Positions 1-11,545 of a stretch of 64,000 nt of DNA are shown here, piece after piece. Below the pieces are notes generated by a model that was not told where the DNA came from, did not search any database, and saw nothing but the letters and a program-made list of their open reading frames with translations. Positions within the stretch are counted from its first letter, which is position 1. Each line of letters starts with the position of its first letter. The translations under genes and the position numbers were made by a program. The stretch spans positions 5,734,001-5,798,000 of the forward strand of contig JAXDDX010000015.1 of assembly GCA_034670405.1 (NCBI GenBank), in the 5' to 3' direction. The stretch is from Hoplostethus atlanticus (lineage: Eukaryota > Chordata > Actinopteri > Trachichthyiformes > Trachichthyidae).

Positions 1-943
1 CGCCACGGCTGGTGTGGGGGGGCAGGGTGTATCCCTTGATGCTGCGGCCAGTACGGACACGGCTGGACAGAACGTAGTTGGGGTCCAGGTCATCTCCACC
101 CTAAACAAAGAACAAGTCATGTCACATAGATTACAAAACAGGAATTGCAATCACAAGGAAAATGCTTCAGAGTGCTGGTTGTCAACCATGTGCCATTGAG
201 GCCCAAGAGTCTGCAGGTTTTTATTCCAACCAAACAGTACACCAGCTAATGTCACTGACTAGTTCCTCCTTTCTGGTAGAAGGTGGTGGCTAGTTGGTGT
301 AGTAAGGGCCTCAACGGTTGCATGGTTGACAATCAGTGCTCTAAAGCATTTTGAACCTGTTTTTTGTTCGTTGTGGCGATCTGGTGTACTGCACCTTCAG
401 GTTCTCGAAGTTCATGTCGGTCTTGTGCTTGTCAGTGGGCTTGTATCCACCATGACGGTCGGAGATGATGGGGTCGAACAGATCCTTGAAGACATCGTAG
501 GACTCCTCATCACCAGCGACGCAGCCAACGGTCATGATGAAGGGGTGACCTGAGGAGAGGGGCAGGATAAGAGAGGAAGGGAAGGAAATGGATGAGCGGG
601 GGAAGTGGTGGTAAGACGATAGCTTATCTATGGTGTGACACAAACGTACGTTACTTACGTTACGTGAAAGAGGAAACTGACAAATTATCACAACAGGAAA
701 ACTGCAATCATTCAGTCAAATAGAGGTGTGTGTGACCTTTAATATCTCACCAGGATTGTCAATTCCACTCTGGATGACATCATCCAGAGTGAAGCCACTT
801 GGGGTCTGCTTGTCCCTCATCTTGGCATACAGATCCTTGGTCAGGATCTTGGCCATGTGGTTGTTGTGCTTGGACAGGTCAGGGAACTCCTCCTCAGCTT
901 TGAAGTTGAGCTTGAAGTTGTTGTGGGTGTTTCCGAAAGGCAT
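1..943 (-). CDS. ckm: Muscle-type creatine kinase, N-terminal part (cut by window start)
   Basis: Cytosolic M-type creatine kinase transfers phosphate reversibly between ATP and creatine in muscle. Three coding exons read on the minus strand: 943-751 (start codon at 943-941; the exon itself begins at 959 after a CAG acceptor), 549-395, and 100-1, which runs off the window. Exon lengths of 193 and 155 nt and the phases (1, then 0) join without a break. The protein starts [12 protein letters not shown] and continues through [44 protein letters not shown] and [20 protein letters not shown]. This covers about residues 1-149 of a ~381-residue enzyme: the N-terminal helical domain and the start of the catalytic domain. 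The catalytic cysteine region lies outside the window. The MPFGNTHNN start is that of the fish ckma type, but I do not assign an a/b paralogue. The family is certain. Confidence 0.96.
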
Positions 944-2373
944 GATTGCGTTTCTGACACTGCAAAGAGAGGGGAACATACATGTAGAAAACCTTGACTG
1001 AAGGTTTGGATTCTCAAAATCAACTCATCCTTAATTGAGAGGACAATCCCTGACACTGTCTGTGACACTGATGGTGCTGTAGAGGTGCTCTGAGTACAAA
1101 ACGTCTTAAGCATTTCGAGATAGGGATACTCTGTAAGACAGCTGCAGAGAGTCTAAGTGGTGTGGGCACTGGAATCCTGGTAACAAGTGTCACTCACTTC
1201 CCAAAGGATCAAATGTCTCAGTTGAAATAGATTAGAGGGAGGAGCACATGTTGGCTGGCTATTTTTAACACTACCTCACCTTTGACTCTTGTACAACCTT
1301 TTCCTCCAATCTCCTCAGCTTATTCATATATCATACAGTCTCCTGTCACAAGCGCAACCCCAATTCCCCAACTTACACTGGTGCACCTAAATGCACATCG
1401 GCAAGTCTTTGCTCCTCCTTCTATATGTACACATTCCCTCTCAAAACACTCCTCTCCTCCATCATGTCACTACAGCCTCCTGCCCTACAGGAGCAATCGC
1501 TCTGTACATCACTTCAAGTTGTCACTATGTCTTATTGAGCTGTATGACAGAAGTACGACGTTTACAGCCTTACTTCACGCCAGTGTTGGAGTCAAAATCC
1601 ACCAGCAAAATTGGCTGCTGTCTCTAGAGGTTGATCACATTAATAATAAAACATTGCTGCATGCATTGACGCACTTGTTGCATCATATGAAATGCAATGT
1701 ATCGTAAATTACAGTATGCCAGTATTGGCAATAAGCCAATGTGTTATGTAATTACCCATGCCATTTAAGGTGCAGTAGTCACTTTGCTATGAATGACTGA
1801 TTATTGGCCCGCTGGCTTAAAGCCCAAAAAGCCATCTTAGGAGTGTGATTCTTAACTGGCTAAAATCAATTGCTGGACATTCAGGAGCTCGGGGCGGTCT
1901 CTATTTCCAGATCTACTTGTGTGTGTGTCTCAAACCGAGAAGCACCTGTCCACATAAATCAATGTCCAAATGAGATAGCCTCTTGCAGAGAACAAGAAGG
2001 TCTGCAGTGTTACGCAAGTTACAACAACGCAACTACGTCTTTGCTAAAACTTGTTGTTCATGCACTGTTTCACATAATGACTGTAAAATCAATCGAGATT
2101 ATGTGACATAATTCGATGACCTCCGACATCCAATAGGCCTCAAATGATTATTTTTTGTCCCAGAATGCATTCAATTCCATTTTCATGGACAATGAGTCCA
2201 GATACAAAAACCCCAATGCTGCCCCAAGAAATAAGTAGCATAAAAGTGCCAAAAACATTTTCTCATTTTCTCAAAATTTGGATGCTCCAGTCCATATAGG
2301 TCTCCAAATATCTGCTCCTCCTTCCTTAACTCCACAAAACTAATAATCTCTGTGATTTGTGATATTTCTTTAC

Positions 2374-2452
2374 CTGCACACCAGACAAGAATAGAGGTAA
2401 CAGTCCTTGGGATCAGATCCTGTGCACCACAGCCAAAATAAGGGTCACCCAA
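2374..2452 (-). other. ckm: Probable noncoding first exon of ckm
   Basis: On the minus strand, a sequence starting about 20-30 nt after a TATA box ends in a good donor (CAG, then GTAAAG; last exon base 2374). The next good acceptor is the CAG directly before the ckm start-codon exon at 959. Muscle creatine kinase genes have a short untranslated exon 1, so this fits as the 5' UTR exon with an intron of about 1.4 kb. The exact transcription start is inferred from TATA spacing. Confidence 0.6.
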
Positions 2453-2470
2453 CTCTGGAGGTCTTCGCCC

Positions 2471-2640
2471 TCCATTTATATACTGGGCAGACACACAGCT
2501 ATTGGCTTGGCCATTTTAGTGCTTGCTGGGCCCTCATTGGCCAGAGCCTGTTTCTGATACTCTGAACAGTTTATGAAAGGCCTTCATTTACATCTCAGTC
2601 ATCCAAGACTGGGACTGCAGCTGCACCCTCACCCCCTCGC
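2471..2640 (-). promoter_or_regulatory. ckm: Candidate ckm muscle promoter
   Basis: Read on the minus strand, TATATAAAT lies at 2482-2474. Upstream of it is a CArG-like CCATTTTAGT (2511-2520, one mismatch from consensus) and a perfect CAGCTG E-box (2618-2623) next to a CACCC-rich tract. E-box, CArG/MEF2-type AT-rich site and TATA box are the classic parts of muscle creatine kinase promoters. Spacing to the inferred exon 1 is normal. Activity is inferred from position and motifs only. Confidence 0.5.
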
Positions 2641-3645
2641 TCCCTCACCCACCCTTGGCCCATACATAGTTCCAGTAGGGTGGTGGGAGCATCTGAGGAG
2701 GGAGGGGTCATGGGGGAGTAGAGTAGCTCTGAAAAAAGCTGAGCAACACTTTTGCAAAGCATACGGTGGAGAGCAGGTGTAAGGTGTAAAGGTTGGAAAG
2801 TTCACTCATAAAATTGGTGCTATCTGTTAATGCTTTCTTAAGAAGCATTTTATCCCAAACCAATCATATGTAGTTTTCTTGTTTTGTAATAGAATGTCCA
2901 ACCTATGTGGGGGCAATGTTGCCTATGATAATGTTAAATAGTTAACATTTGATAGATACCTCCTTAATGAAGAGTAATGACCCCCTAAAGGACGATCAGT
3001 CAATTTTGCACTATGGAAGGTATGAGCAGAGATCATGATGACTGCACTACTATCCAATAACAGCAGCTTGCCAGGCGGAAAAAAGAGGAGGACCACCGCC
3101 ACTCTATTGTCACTGGCTTCCCAGAAGCCCACTCTGAAAAATAAAGGCAGTCAAAGAAGAGTTTTATTGTGGGAAGATCAAAAGCAGTATTTTGAGTTGC
3201 ACTGTATATCATCACTTTTTGGAATAATGCAGATTTATATGTTGACTCCCACTGACTTATAGGGGAAACCAACACACCCATGACTCAGGCATGCTCTAAT
3301 TTCTACACTAATTGTTGGACACCAAAGCGTCAATGGGAATACTGATTGGTAGATGGAATTTTGGAGATGAAAGATGATGCCATCTCTGACATTCACTTCA
3401 TTAGATCCCTCCTTTCATATTGTGTTCTCTCAAATGTCTTGCGCTATTTCAGTGCATGCTTGTGCTACACAGCTGCTTAATACTTCATTCCATTAACAGC
3501 CAGGAGTTTGTTCAGAAGCTTCAAAACAGAATTTCAACCCATGCGACTTGCAGGATTGTGAGGGCTTGCATTCTTTTCTGTGGTGATGGCCTCCAAGGGA
3601 ACTGAGCTGCTAATTTAATCTCAGAAGATAGTTTGACTAACTATC
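2641..3645. other. Intergenic stretch upstream of ckm, nothing recognised
   Basis: I see no coding exon, RNA gene or clear repeat here. The open frames are short, overlap on both strands and lack splice or family support. Confidence 0.4.
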
Positions 3646-3647
3646 AG

Positions 3648-3830
3648 GATGGCCTGGTGGTTAGTGAGGTCTTCCCCCAACTGGAGGGCCTGGATTCGAT
3701 CCCCTGTGAGGTTACAGCTGCCAAAGTATCCTTGAGCAAGTTACTTAACCTTTCCCTACTTCAAGGGCACCACACTAGCCCCACCCCAAAGTCTATCAAA
3801 TCAAGATATAGCCAGTGGATTCAGTGAAGA
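3648..3830 (+). mobile_element. tRNA-derived SINE
   Basis: The segment carries an A-box-like block (GGTGGTTAGTGAGG near 3655) and a B-box-like block (GGATTCGATCC near 3692) at tRNA promoter spacing. These are followed by the tRNA-unrelated body widespread in fish SINEs (CCTTGAGCAAG, TTACTTAACC). The open frame across it is incidental. The exact ends and subfamily are not determined. Confidence 0.7.
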
Positions 3831-6685
3831 TATCATGTAAGGTTTAAATTGTATGCCCTTTCTTTGGCCTAGCACATGAAGAAAAGGGGTGCTAAATGGT
3901 CAAAATAGACGCATGGACAATTCAAACGGAGAGCCCTGTTGAAGCCACTGTTCCAGGAAGGGGGCATCCCAACAGGCTGCCCTGTCTGTAGGCTGCCCCA
4001 GCCAACTGGCAGCCGCCTGGCTTGTCTCCTGACCGACACCTGCTTCATCCAGTCACACATGTCGTTCCCTCCCCATGTCACGCTGTCTGTACAACTAGCA
4101 CGTATAGTATGCCATTGTAACCAACCCAACCCAGCCACGTACTTCAAACCCACACTTCCGACCCTCTCCCACCTACTCATATTTGTTCTCTAACTCGAAT
4201 GCCGCTCGGCTGCCGCTCTCTTCTCCCTCTCCGTTTGTCACAGCCAGTGTGAGGACATGTAGACGGGTGGAGTGTCGGCTGGTCACGGTGTCCTTGCCCT
4301 GAATCGACACCCCGTCTCCTGTTACACAGCTGTCTGCTGCCCATCCTCCTCCAAGTGGGAGGTTACCAAATTAGTCTCTGTCCAGACACCCACTATCACT
4401 CCATGGCCACATCTCCTATCCAGCAACTCTCCACAACACTGTTTTTGTCTTTATTACTGTAGCATGATTGCCTGGATTTTGCACAGGAAGTATAATACTT
4501 TAACATTCTAGATGAATTATGCAGTGTATGGGTAAAAGCCATGACTTTCTTGTAGTATTATGAATCAGTCAGAATGGTAGCAATAGGCTTGACTAACTTT
4601 CTTTTATCCAATGAGGTGTTTAAGCGTCAGTTGAGAGAGGAGGAAGTGGTAGCACCTGACAACAAGACTCCCGGCACAGTGGCTGCTGACGTATATGATA
4701 AACCGGTCTAGGACAGTTACGCAACAGGGCTGTGATAGGATGCATGTGAGCCTTCTCCTATTAGCTACGGATTCCCTCAAGCTTGAAGATATTGAAACCC
4801 CCAAGGTCAAGCCACAGATATACTCACACCTCACAGCATGGACACTTACTAAACCAAGGCAGCTACACTAACATCACACCCTTAAACCCTCAATGTAAGC
4901 CATTGTACTTATCAGGTATCATGCAAAGTTTGAGATTGAGAGAATCATGCATTTTGTGTAGTATGACTCTTAAGGGTGGTCCAATGCTTCAGTTACAATG
5001 TGCATGGTACAATTACATGGAAAGTCATTGCATTTGAAAACTTAGAGCTTTGAACTTTCACATATGTGTCTTCCTTCTTGGCTGAGTGCGTGGCAGAGGA
5101 CGTGAGCATTGGTTCTTGGTCTCAGAGGACACCTTACACGAAATCTATATGACTCGACCCTTGGAAGGTTTCCATGTCAACTGCACTGACCTCCTGTGTC
5201 AGAATAGCACGGTGGCAAGCTGCAGCTGTGTTCAATGCAAAATGTTGAATATTACACCGGGGCCAAGATTCTTCATACTTGTCAGTAGTGCCTCAGTTAT
5301 GCAATTGTTTCCATCCGGTGACATGAAAATGGTTGGAAAAGTCATCATCATATGCCTGGCAACAGAATAGAATGACGTTACAACCCTCTATAAATAAAAC
5401 CTTTATGGAGGACTATATTTATAGCGTCTCTCTCCCACATTAAATTTGCCACCTGTCTTTAGAGAACTGACTTAGAGATGGAGATCACGTACACAATGTG
5501 CTCTTACTCTCTACCATTTATTTCTTTAAAGTATTGTGGCTATCTAAATGTTGGTGTATGAAAACTGTAATTTCTAAGGAGTACGTATTTTTTACACCAC
5601 ATCTCCATTCATTGTGGGGTGTTTCCATATGCACAGAATTTAAAATTGAAATGAATCTTTTTCGGTTTATCATAATGCTTCTGCGCAGGCCCATAGACTG
5701 CGTTTTACAAACTGGCAGCTCCAAAGGAAGCCTAAATTGCATTTTGTTTAAGACATTTGAACGATAGTTGGAAAACAACCGTTTCATTGTTCAAAAGCAC
5801 CTCTCATGTCATGCAAATAATAAATGGTAGCCCGGATATTAAGCATGTTGAACTTTCTTTTGAAGGCCTTTGTAGTGAATGAGGGTGGAGTACTTGTTTG
5901 AGTGTTGGTGGTTGGTCTCAGCCCATTGAAACTAGAGCCAGCGGGGTCACATGGTACACAGTGTGGCGAGAGGGGGAGGCTATAATTATACCAGGCTTGG
6001 TTGTCCATCTGCACCCTGTCAAACACCGAGGCCCCTTCCCACCTAGGACACCTATTCAATTTCATTGAGTCAGTTCTTTGTCCATCTCCCTCAGACAAGG
6101 CATCTCTTAGCTTTGACTAAACCCTCCACCAAAGGGCATCCGTTTTGCTGGAGCCTAACAAAACATTGAGAAATTCAGCTGCACGTGCTGATAAATAAAA
6201 CGTTGGGTGAACTATGACCTCCAGTTCGTGATCACTGTATGGCGAGCAACCACAAACAGTGGGTAAACTCTATTCTACAGACGAAAAGATTAAGTGTATG
6301 TGGGTTTCAGCCTCCACCACATCCCTGCTCTACAATATTAACAAAGCAGGTGAGTCATGTAGGTGCTGCACCTAAGCAAATACATTCGCCACTATCAATA
6401 GGATTAACTGGACCAAAGCACATGAACACAGTGTGCTCTAGTTGTAAATTGTGTATTTAAGCATACCAAATATGTATCAGTGCAACGGAATGCGTGAAGG
6501 GCAGGTAATCGTGAAGCCTGCAGTACAGGATGTGACTATGGGCCATTGAACACGTGAAGTGACCGCAAATGACACGGTTTACTGTACAGTGCAACATGTG
6601 AACCTACATCTACACCTGAACTCAGTGTCACATCCCTGGGGAAAATATTCATATATACTATATGGTTTATATTTTGCCTCTTTAT
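3831..6685. other. Intergenic stretch, nothing recognised
   Basis: Moderately AT-rich sequence without supported exons. Short open frames appear on both strands, but none has flanking splice sites with matching phase or a recognisable protein motif. Confidence 0.4.
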
Positions 6686-6985
6686 ACACTCACCGGCCAC
6701 TTTATTAGGTACACTAGGTGCCCTTCTGCACACTTTCTGTTAGCTTGAACCAGTCTGCCCATTCTCCTCTGACCTCTCTCATTAATAAGGTGTTTTTGGC
6801 TCACTGGATGTTTTTTGTTTCGCCACCATTCTCTGTAAACTCTAGAGACTGTAGTGGTGAAAATCCCAGGAGGGTTCAGCTGTTACTGAGATGCTGGAGC
6901 CACCACGTCCGGCACCAACAGTCATACCACGGTCAAAGTCGCTTAGATCAGCATCTTGCCCATTCTAATGTTCGGTCTTAACGTT
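6686..6985 (-). mobile_element. Degraded Tc1/mariner-like transposon end
   Basis: The segment opens with CACTCACCGGCCACTTTATT, the end motif of a Tc1-like family very common in fish. It continues into decayed family sequence (CCATTCTCCTCTGACCTCT, TTCTCTGTAAACTCTAGAGA, CACCAACAGTCATACCACG). Only one end is recognisable and no transposase frame remains. It is a truncated remnant, probably in inverse orientation. Confidence 0.7.
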
Positions 6986-7508
6986 TATTATTCCCGTGTG
7001 CGACTCGAGAGGCTCTATCTTGAATGGGAGGCTTGTTTAAAGTGGTGATCAGGGTGTCTTTTGGTGCCTTTAGCCCATCTTAACCCTTAACCAGGGTTAA
7101 AGGAGTTATATTATTAGAGGGGATTCCCATTCATCCACCTAGAGCGGAGATAATGATCGCAGCAACTCCTCCAGGGGTAAAGCTGTTTATTCAACTGCCT
7201 CCAGAATTGAGTGGATCAACTCATGGATTGACAGGGAGCCAGGGGTCGGCCCCCTAACACACTCTGGTCAATATGTAATACCCACAATGCACAGGGGTAG
7301 AGTGGTAGACAACAGGTGTCAACTGTGCTATATATGGACATCACCTGGTGTGTGGGAATTTATTGTGGTACAAACACAACCCAGCTAACACAAATATATT
7401 TCTCTTTCTCTACACTGAGAGATACACTGCCAAGCTGTCACTCCGATCGAGACTGGCCAATATCTTTCAGCGTAGGTCCCGCCCACGAGATTCAGCTCAA
7501 CAGGAAGA

Positions 7509-7633
7509 AAAAACTTTTGGATTCGCAAACAAAACTTTTGGATTCGCAAACAAAACTTCTGGATTCGCAAACAAAACTTTTGGATTTGCAAACAAAACTT
7601 TTGGATTTGCAAATAAAACCTTTTGATTCGCAT
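7509..7633. repeat. 21-bp minisatellite, about five to six copies
   Basis: Tandem copies of AAAACTTTTGGATTCGCAAAC with point changes (TTCTGG, GGATTTGC). The last copy is degraded. The unit length is divisible by three, so the array stays open in several frames on both strands and creates repetitive spurious ORFs. Just downstream (7680-7770) a roughly 52-bp block containing TTTTTTGATTGCAGTGT and TTTTGCTCTCAAA occurs twice. Confidence 0.85.
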
Positions 7634-7889
7634 TAATACATTTTTAATCACAAATTTATTTTACTTGCAATAAAATATTTTTTGATTGCAGTGTCGATAG
7701 TTTTGCTCTCAAATCTATTTTTTGATTGCAGTGTGGAAAGTTTTGCTCTCAAACCTATTCTGTTTGATTGCATAATAAAGACACAAAAGTAACCCCATAG
7801 TAATACACCTTATGGCTGATCCCCACACTACATACTGACCCCTTATGAGTTCCTGTGTATTGTACCTGTTATATGACTCCTTTGAACTG

Positions 7890-7993
7890 TCTTTGACTGC
7901 TAGCTGTAAGGCAAATTGCCCTCTGGGAACGATAAAGACTTACTCTAAACTATAGAGGGTACAAGAACTATAGAGGGTACAAGAAACAGACAC
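7890..7993. repeat. LINE/SINE 3'-tail-like sequence and an 18-bp tandem duplication
   Basis: GGCAAATTGCCCTCTGGGAA followed by AATAAAG-like sequence resembles the conserved 3' tail of fish non-LTR retrotransposons. It is immediately followed by CTATAGAGGGTACAAGAA twice in tandem (about 7951-7985). The boundaries are approximate. Confidence 0.45.
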
Positions 7994-9940
7994 ATGACAT
8001 GATTTTTTTTAGTTTGAACACCTGTCCATACATCAACACATGTCCAGCACTTGGCAGTTGCTGTCATATTATGTCTGTTATATCTTCCGCTGTCCCACTT
8101 TACAGATAGCGCAGCAGCCGATCAAAGAGGTGCTGGAACTAAACACTAATCCGTTTTGGCATTGCATTGAGATATAATCCATATTCCCATTGTTTGTATT
8201 CTAGGAGCTTACACTTGGACAAAGAGAGAAAAGCCAAGACCGTATTACTGGATGAGCCCAGCCTTAAGGAACTGTTGCTTCTCTGACTCCTGGCCAACCA
8301 TACAAACCTTATAGGGTCTGGGACTTTCTCATGTTCCCGGCAGCTGAACCATAAATTAACCTCCACACTACTTGAGCCACAATTTCACATATTGTCTTTC
8401 TCTCTCTCCCCCTCCAAAACCACAAACTAGATTTTTAAGACACAAAAAATTTTTTCGGGATCCTCACACATTTGTTATTCATATGGGCTACAACAGCCCA
8501 GTCAGTATTTGGGAACATGAACATCCCTCGACCAAAGCTAGGAACCCTGGCAACCATATTGCTGATCTGTGATGGCATACAGACATTACAGCTAGGAACT
8601 GCTCTATTAACAGTGAATGTGAGAGCAATTAATAGCATCTTTGTCCTTACATCCAAAGAGCTTTATAATCTTAATAGTGGCACTGGTTGTAAATCAGAAA
8701 ATGTATTCTCATCCTGGGCATTGTCACCATCTGTTACCACGAGAAAGGCCAAGCTGCGGTCAATTGACAACTGTTCTGAATTTTAGAACTGAATTATCTC
8801 CGTTCTCAAAATGTCCCTACATGACTTTTCTCCCAACTTCTGTACATCTGCTGTTGTAAGATTTTCAAAATCATGTAAGAACATAGAAGTTTACTCAATA
8901 GTGGAGAAATCATTAGCTGGTTGATAGGCAGAAGTTGTGGGTTGCGATGTTGAAATTCTGGAAAATAACAGAATTCAGAAATAAACTTAGACATACGTTT
9001 AGACATTCTACCCTCTACGCATTTGTTGTTCAAGTTTTCTGAGCGTTCATACTGCAGTGTGTTTGTTTCAGTTCTGAATATCAGCCATTAGACCACTGGG
9101 CCATAGCCAACTATTTTCAGTGATGACCTGCCACCTAGAGGCACCTTTGTGTGCTCTTGATAAATGTGTGCGCCTGAGTGTGTTGATGTGTTATTACATG
9201 CAGTAAATGCCTTCAGGATGACGTTAATGTCCAAAAATTGGCCATTGTTCCCCTTCAAGACAAAGTATGAATAGCTATTTATTGTGAAAAACAGAACAAT
9301 CAATCGTACTAGTTCTGTTCTGTTCATTATACTACACTTAAATGTGATGCTCTTTCCTTTCAATTCTTAGATAAAAAGCAGATTGAAATTAATTTTATCA
9401 CATATAACTATAATTATATGCCTACATGGTTGATTCTACTGAAATGGTTCAAATTTGGGGTTGAAATTTGTATTCACTTTATTCCATATGTTTCACTATA
9501 TCTAAGGCACACGGGTCTAAATGTATAGTCAAGTTTTGTGTCATATTTTCTGAAGTTTCTGCAGTTCCTTTCCTCTCTGAAATCTAAAATTTTAACAATG
9601 TGTAATCTAAAATCATGTTTAGGATACAATTTTAACCATTTGGCCATATACTGTAGCATGAGGTTGAATTGATCATTGTCTTGTACTGTAAAAAAAGTGC
9701 TGCTGGAATCCACAAGGTGGAGACATTTGTAAAGCCTTTGCTGTGTAGTAAAAATCACTCTGACATTCACTGTTGTCTTCAGTTGTACTGTGAAACAAAC
9801 TAAGGATATCACAATTAAATACCAATGCCAATCAATAAATGAGTACAAATCAAAAACGCCTAATGTAATTCATTAAAAAGACATGTATTGGGAAGCCTTG
9901 GCCGACAGGACTGGGCCAGTCAGCCTATTGGGCCTTCTTA
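7994..9940. other. Intergenic stretch, nothing recognised
   Basis: AT-rich sequence with scattered short open frames and no supported exon, RNA gene or clear mobile element. Confidence 0.4.
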
Positions 9941-9943
9941 GGT

Positions 9944-11545
9944 TCAAGCGTTATAAGGGTAGAAGGTAATCAGGCCAGTGAGAAGCTTCAGCACGTAGGT
10001 GATGACAGGACTCGGGGCTGTCCGTCGCCCCTCCACCTCCTACATGCAGTAAATAAAGAGACAGATCGTTGTATTGAACATATATTTTTTTAGACGAAAG
10101 ACACACAGATATAAAAAGAATGTGAAACATAAAAGAACATGAAGACAACACTTCCTATTCCCTCACTACCCTTCTCATCACCTTGGTCATTTACATTCAA
10201 CTTACCTCCGCAGGATGTCATTGACCTCATCTCCAATCGTTCTGATTCGCTGACCACCAGGGGCGCTGGACTCTGCAGGCTTCTCGTTTTCACATAAATC
10301 GTGCGATATGAAGCTGTGTCCCATGTTCCTCTCCGCATTACTCCTCCCTACCAGTTGGCAATGAGGAGAAAGGCGAATGAGAGGAAGAACAATCTAACAT
10401 TTCACCAACAGAAACACAAGAAGTACTAGCATTTGACATGAAGTACATCTGAAAAGTACTAGCATCTTGAACACCTCGACCCACCTTGCTCACTGGGGTC
10501 TATCACTGGGTCAGCAACAGGGTAAGCGAGGGTTGGGAGGGAGCTTCCTCTGTCCAGAGCATCATCCCCTGACGTCTGCCCACTTTTCCAGATTTGCTTC
10601 CCGAGCTGGTTGCTTCCGGTGTCGCTCTCCCATTGGGATTCACACCCTGCTGACTCCACTGACGTTTCAGAAGCTAGGACACCATCTCTGTCCATTAGTA
10701 TGCTTTGTAAAGATGCACATGGAGGGCCAACTGCTTGCTCTAAATGTAGATAGAGGTTGGATGTAAGTACTATCTAAAGATGCTTTATCATATGTCTACT
10801 GCAGCCCCTGTCTCTCAAATAGCTTAGTTGAAGTTTGAGCCAATATAATACATACACTGAATGAAGATAACTACAAAAGACGACATGCAATTTCATCCTT
10901 GGGGTCTTGACTATTGGTTGATCTTTGGTGTTTGTATTCACTCTAGCATACCCGTAGGGGAGGTCTTGACTGAGGGAGACAGCTGACGTTTGGGAATGGC
11001 TGTCAAAACCGTCTGAGTGCTGGCATCACAGGTCTGGCGCCCTCGCTGCTCTCTGGAGTTCCTCTCCTCCACCTGACAGCTGGGCTGCAGCACATCCAAC
11101 TTTTTCTCAGATTTCACAAAGATGATATTCTCTGTGACGTAAATCTTCTGGATACCTGTTGCTCCGTGACAAGCTCCTTGCGTTTTGTTCGCCCGGTCAC
11201 GCTGATCCAGCTCATCCTCTGAGCTGTGTGTGTTGATGCTGTTTGAAAGATAATCTGCTGCAAATTCTGGTAAGTAATGGCTCCCTCTAACGCAGCTTAC
11301 ACAGGGACAGCCTGTTCCATGATGATCCAGTATGCTGATCTCAGAGGCATACTTGAATCTGGGATCATCTGCAGTGGCGTCCGCTCTCTGTCAAAATGTT
11401 GTCATTTTGCTCTCCTCTGCAGCTGTCTACTCTGCTTGCCATACTGTTGTTTCTTGATGGTAAACCACTGTTTGCCATCGCTTTATGAACTATCCCAGAG
11501 CTCTTTGCAGTGCAATCCAGTGGATGGGGAGAGGTGGCCTGGACA
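9944..11545 (-). CDS. Unrecognised multi-exon gene with a BH3-like motif (possibly damaged or with sequence errors)
   Basis: Four exons can be traced on the minus strand: 11545-10952, 10739-10485, 10347-10206 and a last exon from 10039. All have good AG/GT borders, and the phases match at the first two junctions (phase 1, phase 1). The second exon reads ILMDRDGVLASETSVESAG. The third contains QRIRTIGDEVNDILRR, a BH3-like pattern (hydrophobic-x-x-x-G-D-E) as in BIM. Two oddities: the first exon changes frame near 11380, where NILTESG and then DDPRFKYASEISILDHHG read in different frames. The last exon, in the phased frame, gives a basic tail stopping at 9990-9988; a frame one base away gives a hydrophobic tail (ITYVLKLLTGLITFYPYNA) stopping at 9946-9944. 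The 5' end is not found. I do not recognise the family. A BH3-only (BIM/PUMA-like) protein is one reading, not proven. Confidence 0.45.

Noticed and set aside
1282-1707. 141-codon open frame on the plus strand upstream of the ckm start exon
   Set aside because: It lies within ckm intron 1, has no family resemblance, and overlaps another frame of similar quality.
7509-7633. Possible CRISPR array
   Set aside because: The repeats are adjacent without unique spacers, and the genome is eukaryotic; it is a minisatellite.
7316-7651. Open frames on both strands with repeated LLDSQTK-type peptides
   Set aside because: They are produced by the 21-bp minisatellite and are open in several frames at once.
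10206-10347. BAX as the identity of the BH3-like gene
   Set aside because: The BH3-like segment resembles BIM-type motifs, but no BH1 or BH2 sequence is visible in the traced exons.
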